Shown here: positions 1 to 6,806 of the stretch, one piece after another
Numbering within the stretch: the first letter of the stretch is position 1
How the letters are laid out: every line of letters starts with the position of its first letter
DNA from: an uncultured Planctomycetaceae bacterium
GTDB taxonomy: Bacteria; Planctomycetota; Phycisphaerae; UBA1845; UTPLA1
Assembly (NCBI GenBank): GCA_938008425.1
Contig: CALLKH010000058.1
Location: 1 to 14,512 of the forward strand
Direction: 5' to 3'
DNA length: 14,512 bases
Notes under the pieces: generated by a model
The model's input: the letters and a program-made list of their open reading frames with translations, nothing else
Told to the model about the DNA's origin: nothing
The model's database searches: none
Made by a program: the position numbers and the translations under genes

Positions 1-123
1 GTACACGATCGATTGACGCGCATCGCCATAGATCGTCCAATATACTTCCCATGGCGGAACCAAGAACACAAGTGCAAGAAGCACGCAGGATCCCGAAAAA
101 GCTATTAACTGAGCTCTGCCCAT
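1..123 (-). CDS. Partial small membrane protein, N-terminal part only
   Basis: The minus strand reads from an ATG at 123 to the window edge without a stop, giving 41 residues. The peptide has a short polar start (MGRAQ), then a hydrophobic stretch of about 17 residues (IAFSGSCVLLALVFLVP), then PPWEVYW. One transmembrane helix followed by a Pro-Pro-Trp turn is a layout I associate with small uncharacterised bacterial membrane proteins. No function can be assigned. The frame also stays open upstream of the ATG, so the true start could be earlier. No convincing ribosome binding site is visible. The plus strand is open here too in two frames, but those peptides are highly charged and have no recognisable character. 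The 3' end lies outside the window. Confidence 0.38.
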   Translation of the reverse strand, partial: MGRAQLIAFSGSCVLLALVFLVPPWEVYWTIYGDARQSIVY

Positions 124-294
124 ACACCGCGAGAATGTACCGAAGCTCAGGATGATGTTCAAATGGATTAATGTGTGTGAGTTTTGGATTTACAGCCGTG
201 TGCAAACTTGGGAGCAAGGACTTGATCCTCCTGCACTTAGAACGCCCGACCCGCATACCAGGATTCTCAATAATTGGGTAGCTATTACTCCGAA
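124..294. other. A+T-richer intergenic region upstream of the ACMSD gene
   Basis: No credible gene is seen between the left-edge reading frame and the ACMSD start. Base composition is clearly less G+C-rich than the following 14 kb. It presumably holds the promoter for the acmsd-kynU-kmo unit, and possibly a divergent one for the left-edge gene. I could not pick a convincing -35/-10 pair. The ACMSD start also lacks a strong Shine-Dalgarno sequence. Confidence 0.5.
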
Positions 295-1296
295 ATGAAA
301 ATCGACCTCCACACCCACATCCTCCCCGAAAACTGGCCCAGCCTGCGCGACAAGTACGGTTACGGCGGCTTCGTCCAGCTTGATCATCACGCCCCCTGCC
401 GGGCGAAGATGCACATCGACGGCCAGTTCTTCCGTGAGATCGCCAGCAACTGCTGGGACCCGGCCGCACGGATCAAGGAATGTGATGAAACCCGCGTTCA
501 GATGCAGGTCCTCTCCACCGTGCCCGTCATGTTCAGCTACTGGGCCAAACCGGAACACTGCCTCGATCTATCGATGCTGCTCAACGACCACATCGCCGGC
601 ATCGTCCGCGAGCACCCGACACGATTCAGCGGCCTCGGCACGATCCCGATGCAGGACGCCGACCTCGCCATCAGGGAACTCGAACGCTGTGTCAAACAAC
701 TCGGCCTGCCCGGCGTCGAGATCGGCAGCAACATCAACGACAGGAATCTGAACGACCCCGCGTTCTTTCCCATCTTTGAAGCCGCGCAGGAACTCGGCGC
801 CGCAATCTTCGTCCACCCGTGGGAGGTCATCGGCAAGGACCGCATGCCGAAGTACTGGCTGCCCTGGCTCGTCGGCATGCCCGCGACCACCGCCATGGCC
901 ATCTGCTGCATGATTTTCGGCGGCGTCTTCGAACGGCTGCCGCGCCTGAAGGTCTGCTTCGCGCACTGCGGCGGGTCGTTCCCCTTCACCATCGGTCGCA
1001 TCCAGCACGGCTTCGACGTCCGGCCGGATCTCTGCGCCATCGACAACGCCATCGCACCGACCGAGTACATCGGGAAGTTCTACATGGACACGCTGGTCCA
1101 CGACCCCGACGCCCTGCGATTCGTCATGAATCGCTTCGGCGCGAACCGGCTCGCCATGGGCAGCGACTACCCATTCCCGCTCGGCGAGGCCGTGCCGGGC
1201 GCGATGATCGAGTCGATGACCGACCTCACCCCCTACCAGCGCGAGCGAATGCTCTGGGGCACCGCGGCCGAGTTCCTCAGTCTGCGGGTCGGTTGA
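295..1296 (+). CDS. 2-amino-3-carboxymuconate-6-semialdehyde decarboxylase (ACMSD)
   Basis: This 333-residue amidohydrolase-2 family enzyme decarboxylates ACMS, the ring-cleavage product of 3-hydroxyanthranilate, to 2-aminomuconate semialdehyde (EC 4.1.1.45). It thereby diverts ACMS from spontaneous conversion to quinolinate. The protein is collinear with animal ACMSD (about 336 residues) from the first residues, MKIDLHTHILPENWP, through blocks such as LSTVPVMFSYWAKPE, KYWLPWLVGMPA and the DYPFPLGE end motif. Metal ligands are visible as His6 and His8 (HTH), His174 (FVHPW) and Asp291 (GSDYP). The probable catalytic His224 lies in CFAHCGG. Arg47, in the FFRE segment, may contact the substrate carboxylate. 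ATG 295 is chosen because homologues start at MKID. An in-frame TTG at 274 would add seven unmatched residues. Kynureninase follows after 37 bases, so the two are probably co-transcribed. It is cytoplasmic. Confidence 0.95.
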   Translation: MKIDLHTHILPENWPSLRDKYGYGGFVQLDHHAPCRAKMHIDGQFFREIASNCWDPAARIKECDETRVQMQVLSTVPVMFSYWAKPEHCLDLSMLLNDHIAGIVREHPTRFSGLGTIPMQDADLAIRELERCVKQLGLPGVEIGSNINDRNLNDPAFFPIFEAAQELGAAIFVHPWEVIGKDRMPKYWLPWLVGMPATTAMAICCMIFGGVFERLPRLKVCFAHCGGSFPFTIGRIQHGFDVRPDLCAIDNAIAPTEYIGKFYMDTLVHDPDALRFVMNRFGANRLAMGSDYPFPLGEAVPGAMIESMTDLTPYQRERMLWGTAAEFLSLRVG

Positions 1297-1333
1297 GTCG
1301 CAAACCGGGGCGACTGGCCCTAAACTCCGCACC

Positions 1334-2641
1334 ATGAGCGCAAGACCCACCCAGCCCGGCGGCGTGCAGTTTGAGGCGTCCGAATCGTTCGCCAGGTCGA
1401 TGGACGCCCGCGACCCGCTTCGGGAGTTCCGCGACCGGTTTCATCTGCCCGTCGCTCCCGACAACCGCGAGGCGCTCTACCTCTGCGGCAACTCGCTGGG
1501 GCTTCAACCGAGAACCACGCGAGAACTCCTGACCGAAGAACTGGACGACTGGGCACGCCTCGGCGTCGAGGCGCATTTCGAGGGCACGCGGCCCTGGTAT
1601 TCGTACCACGAGCAGTTTCGCGAGATGGGCGCGCGGCTCGTCGGCGCTCTGCCCGGCGAAGTCGTGATGATGAACAGCCTCACGGTGAATCTGCACCTCC
1701 TGATGGTCAGCTTCTACCGGCCGACGGCGGAGCGCTACAAGATTCTCATCGACTGGCCCGCGTTTCCGTCGGACATCTACGCGATGAAGTCGCAAATTCG
1801 ATGCCACGGTTATGACCCCGACGACGCCTTCATCACCGCCCGGCCGCGCGAGGGCGAGCACACGCTGCGAACCGGGGATATCGAGGCGCTGCTCGAGCGC
1901 GAGGGCTCGCGGATCGCCGTCGTACTCATGGCCGGCGTGAATTATTTCACCGGGCAGCACTATGAAATGGAGCGCATCACGGCGGCCGCGCACGATCAGG
2001 GCTGCATCGTCGGCTGGGACCTCGCCCACGCGGCGGGCAATGTGCCGCTGTCGCTGCACGACTGGAACGTCGATTTCGCGGCCTGGTGCAATTACAAGTA
2101 TCTGAACAGCGGACCCGGCGCGGTGGCGGGCGCGTATGTCCACGAACACCACGGCAGGAATCTCGATCTGCTGCGGTTCGCCGGCTGGTGGGGCAACGAC
2201 CCTGACCGGCGATTTATGATGCACCTCCAGCCGGACTTCATCCCGCGCGAGGGCGCCGACGGCTGGCAGCTTTCAAACCCGCCGATCATGGCCCTCGCCC
2301 CTGTGCTTGCCTCGATGCGAATTTTTGATGAGGCCGGCATGAATGCGCTTCGCGAAAAGTCGCTGCTGCTGACCGGCTATCTGGAGTGGCTGATTGATCG
2401 CATCCCGAACAAGCGGTTCGAGATCATCACCCCGAAGGACCCCGCCCAGCGCGGCTGCCAGCTTTCCATCCTGGCGCACGACGACCCGAAGCGGCTGTTC
2501 AAATCGCTTCAGTCGGCGCACGTCATCGGCGATTTCCGCGAACCCAATGTCATCCGCGTCGCGCCCGTGCCGCTTTACAATTCGTTTCACGATGTCTGGC
2601 GCTTTGCCGGTCACCTTCAAACCCAATCAGGCAGCGACTGA
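1334..2641 (+). CDS. kynU: Kynureninase
   Basis: This 435-residue PLP-dependent aminotransferase-fold hydrolase should cleave 3-hydroxykynurenine to 3-hydroxyanthranilate plus alanine, and kynurenine to anthranilate (EC 3.7.1.3). Family landmarks are YLCGNSLGLQPR near residues 50-60, the WDLAHAAGN block with Asp229, and the PLP lysine Lys255 in WCNYKYLNSGPG. Further ones are FAGWWGND at 282-289 and the NPPIMALAPVLASM segment at 315-328. The length is normal for bacterial and animal kynureninases. The ATG at 1334 is the natural start and gives a typical short leader, though the Shine-Dalgarno sequence is weak. With the next gene encoding kynurenine 3-monooxygenase, its main in vivo substrate is probably 3-hydroxykynurenine, which would feed the aminomuconate branch served by the adjacent ACMSD. 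It is cytoplasmic. Confidence 0.96.
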   Translation: MSARPTQPGGVQFEASESFARSMDARDPLREFRDRFHLPVAPDNREALYLCGNSLGLQPRTTRELLTEELDDWARLGVEAHFEGTRPWYSYHEQFREMGARLVGALPGEVVMMNSLTVNLHLLMVSFYRPTAERYKILIDWPAFPSDIYAMKSQIRCHGYDPDDAFITARPREGEHTLRTGDIEALLEREGSRIAVVLMAGVNYFTGQHYEMERITAAAHDQGCIVGWDLAHAAGNVPLSLHDWNVDFAAWCNYKYLNSGPGAVAGAYVHEHHGRNLDLLRFAGWWGNDPDRRFMMHLQPDFIPREGADGWQLSNPPIMALAPVLASMRIFDEAGMNALREKSLLLTGYLEWLIDRIPNKRFEIITPKDPAQRGCQLSILAHDDPKRLFKSLQSAHVIGDFREPNVIRVAPVPLYNSFHDVWRFAGHLQTQSGSD

Positions 2642-2718
2642 AGTGCTCACGATACCCAGGGATTACGCCCAAATCAGCACATCGGCCGGATCGGTCGAAG
2701 GCCGGCACAGCATCATCT

Positions 2719-2722
2719 GGAG
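2719..2722 (+). promoter_or_regulatory. Ribosome binding site deciding the GTG start of kmo
   Basis: A GGAG sits 6 bases before GTG 2729. It supports GTG as the start of the monooxygenase, which has no ATG nearby in frame. The resulting N-terminus begins immediately before the FAD-binding strand, as expected for the family. Confidence 0.65.
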
Positions 2723-2728
2723 TCACCG

Positions 2729-4069
2729 GTGACGTCACCGAAAGAGACCTTCATCATCGTCGGCGCAGGCCTCGCCGGCGGCGTCATGGCGAATTACCTC
2801 GGCGCGGCCGGCCACGATGTTCATGTTTATGAACGACGCCCCGACCTGCGACGCGTCGGCGCAGCCGGCGGGCGGTCCATCAATCTCGCGCTGAGCGTGC
2901 GCGGCATGCACGCCCTGAAGGAAATCGGCGTGCTCGACACCGTCATGGATCAGGCCGTGCCGATGCCGGGCCGTATGATTCACGGCGTCGATCGCTCGCT
3001 CACCTTCCAGCCCTACGGCACCCACGGCGAGGCGATCTACAGCGTCTCGCGCGGCGGTCTCAATGCCATTCTGCTTGACGCCGTCGCTCGATATCCGAAC
3101 GTCAAGCTGTACTTCGATCACAAGTGTATCGATGTCGACATCGATTCCGGCGTGACCACCTACGAGAACGCCGACGGCAAGACCGTGAACGGCCCCGCGG
3201 GAATCGACATCAGCGCGGACGGCGCCTTCTCGGCCGTTCGAGCGCGCATGCAGCGGCTCGATCGCTTCGACTACAGCCAGTCCTACCTTGAGCACGGCTA
3301 CAAGGAACTTTGCATACCCGCTGCCGACGCCGGCGGCTGGCGGATGCAGAAGGACGCGCTGCACATCTGGCCGCGGCGCAGCTACATGATGATCGCCCTG
3401 CCGAACGCCGATGGCTCGTTCACCGTGACATGCTTCTGGCCGGTCGATGGCCCCAACGGGTTCAACGCACTGAAGACGCCCGAACAGGTGACGGCGTATT
3501 TCAACGAGCACTTCCCCGACGCGGTCGCCCTCATGCCCACGCTGGCCGAGGATTACTTCTCGAATCCGACCAGTTCACTCGTCACCGTTCGCTGCGGGCC
3601 GTGGAACTGGCGCGACAAAGTCGTCATCCTCGGCGACGCGGCGCACGCCATCGTCCCCTTCTTCGGCCAGGGCATGAACTGCGCCTTCGAAGACTGCACG
3701 GCGCTGAACGACCGGATCAAAACGTGCAACGGCGACTACGCCCGCGCGTTCCATGACTTCTACGTCGAGCGCAAGCGCCACGCCGACGCCATCGCCGACC
3801 TCGCCCTTCAGAACTTCGTCGAAATGCGCGACAAGGTCGGCGACCCGAAGTTTCTACGCAGGAAGAAGATGGAAAAGCGCCTGCACCGCTGGTTTCCGAA
3901 TTGGTACATGCCGCTCTATGAAATGGTCAGCTTCACGCGGATCGGCTATGCCGACGCCGTGGATCGGGCAAAGCGGCAGGACAAGACGCTGGCACGGATT
4001 CGCCAGGGGCTGGTATGGGCGATCGCCCTGATCGTCATACTGGTACTCCTGTTTGCATTTCGACGATAG
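2729..4069 (+). CDS. kmo: Kynurenine 3-monooxygenase with C-terminal membrane anchor
   Basis: This 446-residue FAD-dependent aromatic hydroxylase converts L-kynurenine to 3-hydroxykynurenine with NADPH and O2 (EC 1.14.13.9). The N-terminal Rossmann motif IIVGAGLAGG is at 9-18. GRSINLALSVRG at 48-59 is a KMO signature, and the second flavin motif LGDAAHAIVPFFGQGMNCAF is at 301-320. Residues matching known kynurenine contacts are Arg82, Tyr104 (AIYSVSR), Asn362 (QNFVEMRD) and Tyr397 (LYEMVSFTRIGY). The last 20 or so residues (about 427-444, LVWAIALIVILVLLFAF, ending FRR) form a clear hydrophobic helix. Mitochondrial KMO of animals and fungi is anchored by its C-terminus, whereas well-studied Pseudomonas KMO is described as soluble. 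I therefore infer inner-membrane attachment. The gene follows kynU after 87 bases and ends before a convergent regulator gene. Confidence 0.95.
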   Translation: MTSPKETFIIVGAGLAGGVMANYLGAAGHDVHVYERRPDLRRVGAAGGRSINLALSVRGMHALKEIGVLDTVMDQAVPMPGRMIHGVDRSLTFQPYGTHGEAIYSVSRGGLNAILLDAVARYPNVKLYFDHKCIDVDIDSGVTTYENADGKTVNGPAGIDISADGAFSAVRARMQRLDRFDYSQSYLEHGYKELCIPAADAGGWRMQKDALHIWPRRSYMMIALPNADGSFTVTCFWPVDGPNGFNALKTPEQVTAYFNEHFPDAVALMPTLAEDYFSNPTSSLVTVRCGPWNWRDKVVILGDAAHAIVPFFGQGMNCAFEDCTALNDRIKTCNGDYARAFHDFYVERKRHADAIADLALQNFVEMRDKVGDPKFLRRKKMEKRLHRWFPNWYMPLYEMVSFTRIGYADAVDRAKRQDKTLARIRQGLVWAIALIVILVLLFAFRR

Positions 4070-4113
4070 GATCGCAGCGGTTCGATGGTTTGCAGACTCC
4101 GACCTGCCGATCA

Positions 4114-4129
4114 GACGAGGCGCCTCGTC
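4114..4129. terminator. 16-bp perfect palindrome, possible bidirectional terminator
   Basis: GACGAGGCGCCTCGTC is its own reverse complement and could fold as a 6-bp G+C-rich stem with a GCGC loop. It lies in the 87-base gap between the convergent kmo and araC-type genes, where a shared terminator would be expected. There is no T-run on either side, so intrinsic termination is uncertain. A protein-binding site is an alternative. Confidence 0.35.
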
Positions 4130-4156
4130 AACCGACGCATTCGTTCGAGGTCCGGG

Positions 4157-5062
4157 CTAATTCGCCGGCTCCAGAGGTAAGTAGATATCCGTGATCAACT
4201 TGTCCGGCGTCGTGTTCATCGGCGAGTTGCGATAGAACTCCAGCGGTGGAGAGGCCCTGAGCTCGCGGCCGCTGCCCGGTAGCCAGCCGCCGCACAGTCG
4301 CGAGTACGAATATCCCAGTGTTTCGTACGGACCGACATGCTGATACACGGCGTACTCACCGCCGCCGACGGTCTGCTCTCCGATGTTTCCTTCCGGGGTC
4401 GCCGCGGGACCGACGGTGATGCAGGCGTCATAGCGAATCTTGTCGGGATCGGTCACACCCGGAGCATCATGGCAGACGCCGATCATGACGGTCTGCGGAC
4501 CCAGCAGTCCGCGCGGCCCCGCCCAGCCGCACAGACGACTCCAGGCGTCGCCCACCGCCATGTATGGGCCGACATGCCGCAGGAAAAGCACTCTCGTTTC
4601 CGGAACCGATTGGATTCGAACAGTCATCTCTGATACCTCCCATGCGGCGCACTGAAATTCATCAACACGGCCGCTCTCCTCGTAGTGAACGCCCGACGGT
4701 GACGGCCGCAACATTGCGGCGCGCCTCGTCTGGCGGTATTCGGTCGGTGATGCGTCAAAGTGATCGCGAAATGCGCGGGTGAAGGCCTCGTGAGTTTCGT
4801 AACCGGCCTCGAAGGCGACGCGCGTGACCGGCGACTCGGACAAAGTGAGCCGCATGGCCGCCCGCTCCAGCCGCAGCCTGCGGATGTGCTGGAGCACGCT
4901 CTCCCCCACCATTCCCCGGAAGATGCGATGGAAGTGGTACGGAGAGAAGTGGGCGACGGTCGCGAGCGTGTCGAGTTCCAGCGCCTCGTCGAGGTGCGTC
5001 TGGATGTAAACCAGAACGCGAAGGATGCGTTCCCGGTAAGATTGTCTGGTTTGATCTTTCAT
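4157..5062 (-). CDS. AraC-family regulator with GyrI-like effector domain
   Basis: This 301-residue transcription factor has its DNA-binding part at the N-terminus (about 10-115). It contains two helix-turn-helix units: LELDTLATVAHFSPYHFHRIFR at about 28-49, and the region around VTRVAFEAGYETHEAFTRAF at 79-98. The AraC signature FDASPTEYR is at 102-110. A C-terminal GyrI-like small-molecule binding domain (about 145-300) has two similar halves, each containing HVGPY followed by a SRLCG segment (about 163-180 and 242-258). This order resembles Rob/BltR-type regulators rather than AraC itself. The start is supported by GGAG at 5069-5072, six bases before the ATG. The gene is transcribed away from tryptophan 2,3-dioxygenase and sits between two kynurenine-pathway units. 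I infer that it controls them in response to a pathway metabolite. A drug-response role unrelated to the pathway is the alternative. Confidence 0.9.
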   Translation of the reverse strand: MKDQTRQSYRERILRVLVYIQTHLDEALELDTLATVAHFSPYHFHRIFRGMVGESVLQHIRRLRLERAAMRLTLSESPVTRVAFEAGYETHEAFTRAFRDHFDASPTEYRQTRRAAMLRPSPSGVHYEESGRVDEFQCAAWEVSEMTVRIQSVPETRVLFLRHVGPYMAVGDAWSRLCGWAGPRGLLGPQTVMIGVCHDAPGVTDPDKIRYDACITVGPAATPEGNIGEQTVGGGEYAVYQHVGPYETLGYSYSRLCGGWLPGSGRELRASPPLEFYRNSPMNTTPDKLITDIYLPLEPAN

Positions 5063-5119
5063 TCACATCTCCGAACGAGAGAATACATTGCGGGGACCGG
5101 GCATGCTTGACGGTTCTTG

Positions 5120-5132
5120 CTCATTTTATGAG
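5120..5132. promoter_or_regulatory. Inverted repeat overlapping the araC-type promoter -10 (operator candidate)
   Basis: CTCAT-TTT-ATGAG is a perfect 5+5 inverted repeat covering the predicted -10 hexamer of the regulator gene. A bound regulator here would block its own transcription. Its A+T-rich centre stands out from the surrounding sequence. Autoregulation is inferred from position only. Confidence 0.35.
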
Positions 5133-5151
5133 TCTCCGTCGGCCCGCCCAA
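5123..5151 (-). promoter_or_regulatory. Predicted sigma70-type promoter of the AraC-family gene
   Basis: Read on the minus strand, TTGGGC (5151-5146) is followed after 17 bases by TAAAAT (5128-5123). The -10 matches the consensus at five of six positions and the spacing is ideal. Transcription would start near 5115 and leave a leader of about 50 bases before the ATG at 5062. Confidence 0.45.
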
Positions 5152-5206
5152 TGGTGCCGCCTGGATTCCACGCACCAATCGATGCGGCACTACATCACGC
5201 CGGCGT

Positions 5207-5234
5207 TTGCCTGTAGGATTAGGACCGGTTTATT
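5207..5234 (+). promoter_or_regulatory. Possible promoter of the kynA-kynB unit
   Basis: TTGCCT (5207-5212), 16 bases, then TTTATT (5229-5234) is the best -35/-10-like pair upstream of tryptophan 2,3-dioxygenase. It would place the transcript start about 25 bases before the coding start. Both hexamers are only partial matches. Confidence 0.28.
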
Positions 5235-5266
5235 CGCCCGCGAGACGCGTTGGAGACACGAACGAC

Positions 5267-6055
5267 ATGGCCCTCACCTACGCCAGTTACCTTCAGATCG
5301 ACAAGCTGCTCGAGCTTCAGGTGCCGAAGTCGACGCCGCCCGAGCATGACGAGATGCTTTTCATCGTCATCCATCAAACCTACGAGCTCTGGTTCCGCCT
5401 GATGCTTCAGGAGATGGAAAAAGTCTGCCGCGACTTTTCGGCCAACGAACTGTCCGGCGCGATTCACACGTGGAAGCGACTCCGCACGATCATGAAGACG
5501 CTTGTCGGCCAGCTCGACATCCTCGAGACCATGACGCCCATGTCGTTCACCAGCTTTCGCGATCGGCTGGAAACGGCGTCGGGATTTCAGTCGGCGCAGT
5601 TCCGCGAATTCGAATTCATGCTCGGCTACAAGCGGCCCGAAATGATGAAGCCCTGCGTTGACGACCCGGTTGGCCTTGCGAAAATCGAGAAGCGACTGCG
5701 AAGCCGGAGCGTCGTCGATCACTTCTATGACTTTCTCGCACACCAGGGCATCGAGATTCCGAAGGCCCTTCGCGAGAAGCCCGTTGAATCGTCGACGCAG
5801 GCCAGCGAGGAAATCCAGGACGGCCTGCACCGGCTGTACCAGTCGCCGAAGCATCAGCACACGGTGATCCTGTTCGAACTGATGACCGACTTCGATGAAG
5901 GCCAGCAGGAGTGGCGCTACCGGCACGTGAAGGCCGTCGAGCGGACAATCGGCAACAAACAGGGCACGGGCGGATCGCTGGGCGTCGAGTTTCTGAAGCG
6001 CTCGCTCTTTCAGCCTGTCTTTCCGGATCTGTGGGCGATTCGACATCGACTGTAA
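5267..6055 (+). CDS. kynA: Tryptophan 2,3-dioxygenase
   Basis: This 262-residue haem dioxygenase catalyses the first step of the pathway, L-tryptophan plus O2 to N-formylkynurenine (EC 1.13.11.11). Its family acts as a cytoplasmic tetramer. Diagnostic blocks are HDEMLFIVIHQTYELWFRLM at 27-46, LETMTP, SFRDRLETASGFQS at 96-109, and WRYRHVKAVERTIG at 216-229. GTGGSLGVEFL at 233-243 and FPDLWAIRHRL at the C-terminus complete the set. The proximal haem ligand is probably His220 and the distal pocket His is His36. Arg98 is the likely substrate-carboxylate contact. ATG 5267 is used because family similarity starts at YASYLQIDKLL. A GGAGA at 5252-5256 lies 10 bases upstream. The in-frame TTG at 5207 is rejected. 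kynB begins 18 bases after the stop, so the two form an operon divergent from the AraC-type regulator. Confidence 0.96.
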   Translation: MALTYASYLQIDKLLELQVPKSTPPEHDEMLFIVIHQTYELWFRLMLQEMEKVCRDFSANELSGAIHTWKRLRTIMKTLVGQLDILETMTPMSFTSFRDRLETASGFQSAQFREFEFMLGYKRPEMMKPCVDDPVGLAKIEKRLRSRSVVDHFYDFLAHQGIEIPKALREKPVESSTQASEEIQDGLHRLYQSPKHQHTVILFELMTDFDEGQQEWRYRHVKAVERTIGNKQGTGGSLGVEFLKRSLFQPVFPDLWAIRHRL

Positions 6056-6060
6056 TTCTC

Positions 6061-6066
6061 AAGGGG
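6061..6066 (+). promoter_or_regulatory. Ribosome binding site deciding the kynB start
   Basis: AAGGGG lies 7 bases before ATG 6074 but only 1 base before the in-frame TTG at 6068. The spacing supports the ATG. Confidence 0.6.
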
Positions 6067-6073
6067 ATTGCGC

Positions 6074-6790
6074 ATGGCGGACGGCGCTCACATCTTCGAC
6101 ATCACCCCGAGAATCACCGACAAGCTCGGTGTCTGGCCGGGCGACACGCCGCTTTCGCGCGAAGTGCTCATGGACATGCAGCGCGGCGACGGCCTCACGC
6201 TCTCGACGCTGCGGGCGACGGTTCACCTCGGCGCGCACGCCGACGGGCCGAACCACTACGGCAAGGACGCACCCGCGATCGACTCTCGCTCACTCGATTA
6301 CTATCTCGGACTGTGCCAGGTGATACGCGTCAACGTCGCCCGCGGCACACGAGTGACCACGGCCGACGTCGCCGCCGGCCTGGCACACTCGGCACACTCG
6401 GCGCAATCGGCATCAAGCGGAAGGAATGTCGGCCAACTTGGGAAAAACGGTCCCCTCGCCGTCGCCGCCCCGCGCGTGCTGATCGCGACGGGCACATTCC
6501 CCGACCCGCACGCGTGGAACAACGACTTCGCGGCGCTCGAACCCGCGCTGATCGACGACCTTCACGCGGCCGGCGTCATGACGGTCGGAATCGATACGCC
6601 GAGCGTCGACCTCATGGAATCGAAGGACCTGCCGGCCCATGCGGCTTTTCTGCGAAACGACATGGCCATCCTGGAGGGCCTCGTGCTCGCGGACATTTCG
6701 CCCGGTGTTTACGAACTCATCGCCCTGCCGCTGCCGCTCGTCGGCTTCGACGCCAGCCCGGTGCGGGCGGTGCTGCGAACGCTCGACTGA
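6074..6790 (+). CDS. kynB: Kynurenine formamidase (cyclase family) with extra loop
   Basis: This 238-residue metal-dependent hydrolase converts N-formylkynurenine to kynurenine and formate (EC 3.5.1.9). It has the bacterial KynB pattern: VWPGDTP at 20-26, and the metal/catalytic motif HLGAHADGPNHY at 51-62 with His51, His55, Asp57 and His61. Also present are GIDTPSVDLMESKDLPAH at 172-189, AILEGLVL with Glu201, and a characteristic ending ELIALPLPLVGFDASPVRAVL. Typical KynB proteins are near 210 residues. The excess is an Ala/Ser/His- and Gly-rich insertion at about 104-130, after the ADVAAGL segment and before APRVLI. Part of it comes from a 9-bp tandem repeat. No catalytic residue is affected, so the enzyme is expected to be active. 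It is the second gene of the kynA-kynB unit and converges on the next minus-strand gene, with 16 bases between the stops. Confidence 0.94.
   Translation: MADGAHIFDITPRITDKLGVWPGDTPLSREVLMDMQRGDGLTLSTLRATVHLGAHADGPNHYGKDAPAIDSRSLDYYLGLCQVIRVNVARGTRVTTADVAAGLAHSAHSAQSASSGRNVGQLGKNGPLAVAAPRVLIATGTFPDPHAWNNDFAALEPALIDDLHAAGVMTVGIDTPSVDLMESKDLPAHAAFLRNDMAILEGLVLADISPGVYELIALPLPLVGFDASPVRAVLRTLD
6382..6408 (+). repeat. 9-bp tandem repeat inside kynB
   Basis: GGCACACTC occurs twice in perfect tandem (6382-6390, 6391-6399), followed by a degenerate third copy, GGCGCAATC (6400-6408). It encodes AHS-AHS-AQS-like triplets in frame. Because the unit is a multiple of three, gain or loss of copies would keep the frame. 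Confidence 0.85.
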
Positions 6791-6806
6791 CGGCCCCATG
6801 CGGGAA

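Noticed and set aside
274..294. In-frame TTG start extending ACMSD by seven residues
   Set aside because: Family members begin at the MKID strand, and the extra residues have no counterpart.
5207..5266. In-frame TTG extending tryptophan 2,3-dioxygenase by 20 residues
   Set aside because: The extension lacks family similarity, and a GGAGA lies upstream of ATG 5267. The stretch looks like promoter and leader.
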